Shown here: one piece after another, positions 62,838-62,929 of the stretch
How positions within the stretch are numbered: position 1 is the first letter of the stretch
Layout: every line of letters begins with the position of its first letter
From: a bacterium
GTDB lineage: Bacteria; Armatimonadota; UBA5829
Length of the DNA stretch: 62,929 nucleotides
NCBI GenBank assembly: GCA_021373255.1
Contig: JAJFTD010000047.1
Location: 1 to 62,929 of the forward strand
Reading direction: 5' to 3'
Position numbers and translations under genes: made by a program
The notes under the pieces: generated by a model
Told to the model about the DNA's origin: nothing
Databases searched by the model: none
What the model saw: the letters and a program-made list of their open reading frames with translations, nothing else

Positions 62838-62866
62838 TTGACGCAGAGTGTAATATCTGATAGAAT
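62838..62866 (+). promoter_or_regulatory. Promoter of the tRNA gene
   Basis: TTGACG (62838-62843), 17-base spacer, TAGAAT (62861-62866), eleven bases before the mature 5' end. Confidence 0.65.
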
Positions 62867-62877
62867 GTTCTTGCTGT

Positions 62878-62929
62878 GGCGGAGTACCTCAGTTGGTTAG
62901 AGGACCCGGCTCATACCCGGGGCGTCGTC
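62878..62929 (+). tRNA. tRNA with CAU anticodon, partial at the window end
   Basis: Acceptor 5' strand GGCGGAG, D-arm CCTC...GAGG, anticodon stem CCCGG/CCGGG and loop CTCATAC, so the anticodon is CAU. The 3' half (T-arm, acceptor) is cut by the window edge. It looks like an elongator tRNA-Met; a tRNA-Ile that is read after lysidine modification is the alternative. Confidence 0.85.

Overview
The window looks like chromosomal DNA from a diderm bacterium. My best guess is the Armatimonadota or a close relative, inferred from gene content only. Evidence for an outer membrane: a Wza-type polysaccharide export protein with a Wzc-type tyrosine kinase (3455-6937) and an LptC/LptA-like pair (48327-49677). 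The division cluster also carries sbp (DUF1290) and a DUF881 gene, usually seen in Gram-positive-type clusters, and a csaB-type pyruvyl transferase sits beside a DUF5693 gene. MurE has the DNPR motif expected for meso-diaminopimelate peptidoglycan. Starts with TTG are frequent and Shine-Dalgarno sequences are usually strong (AAGGAGGT-like).

Layout. 1-7000 (+): a cell-surface polysaccharide block with a GNAT protein, a FemAB-like protein, a DegT-type aminotransferase, Wza and Wzc. 7200-14116 (+): housekeeping genes (HAD phosphatase, thiD, pyrG, AEC transporter, pcrA/uvrD helicase, small zinc-ribbon protein). 14125-35500 (-): mscS followed, reading upstream, by a nearly complete division and cell-wall cluster in the transcription order mraZ, rsmH, ftsL, ftsI, murE, murF, mraY, murD, ftsW, murG, murC, murB, ddl, ftsQ, DUF881, sbp, ftsA, ftsZ. 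35600-42807: a UPF0182 membrane protein, a sugar nucleotidyltransferase, an FKBP isomerase and indolepyruvate oxidoreductase iorAB. 43360-49677 (+): rhomboid protease, DUF5693, csaB, a lipoprotein, lptC-like and lptA-like genes. 49744-57720 (-): a giant beta-helix/Ig/beta-propeller surface protein, then a three-gene unit of a polytopic membrane protein, an HExxH protein and a secreted metallophosphatase with a beta-propeller. 58098-62929: uvrC, a WbsX-like GH99-type protein, a BON protein, an unassigned structured RNA gene with its own promoter and terminator, an HNH endonuclease and the start of a tRNA with a CAU anticodon.

The genes serve mostly envelope construction: precursor synthesis (murB-murG, ddl, mraY), septum assembly (ftsA/Z/W/I/L/Q), capsule export, and possibly pyruvylated wall polymer and outer-membrane lipid transport. 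The least explained material is between genes: a family of about 144-bp elements, each with four GATC-rich hairpins (three copies, one split by a 199-bp MITE-like insertion); REP-like TTCGGGA palindromes; and the structured RNA near 61970-62195. I see no CRISPR array, prophage or transposase gene.
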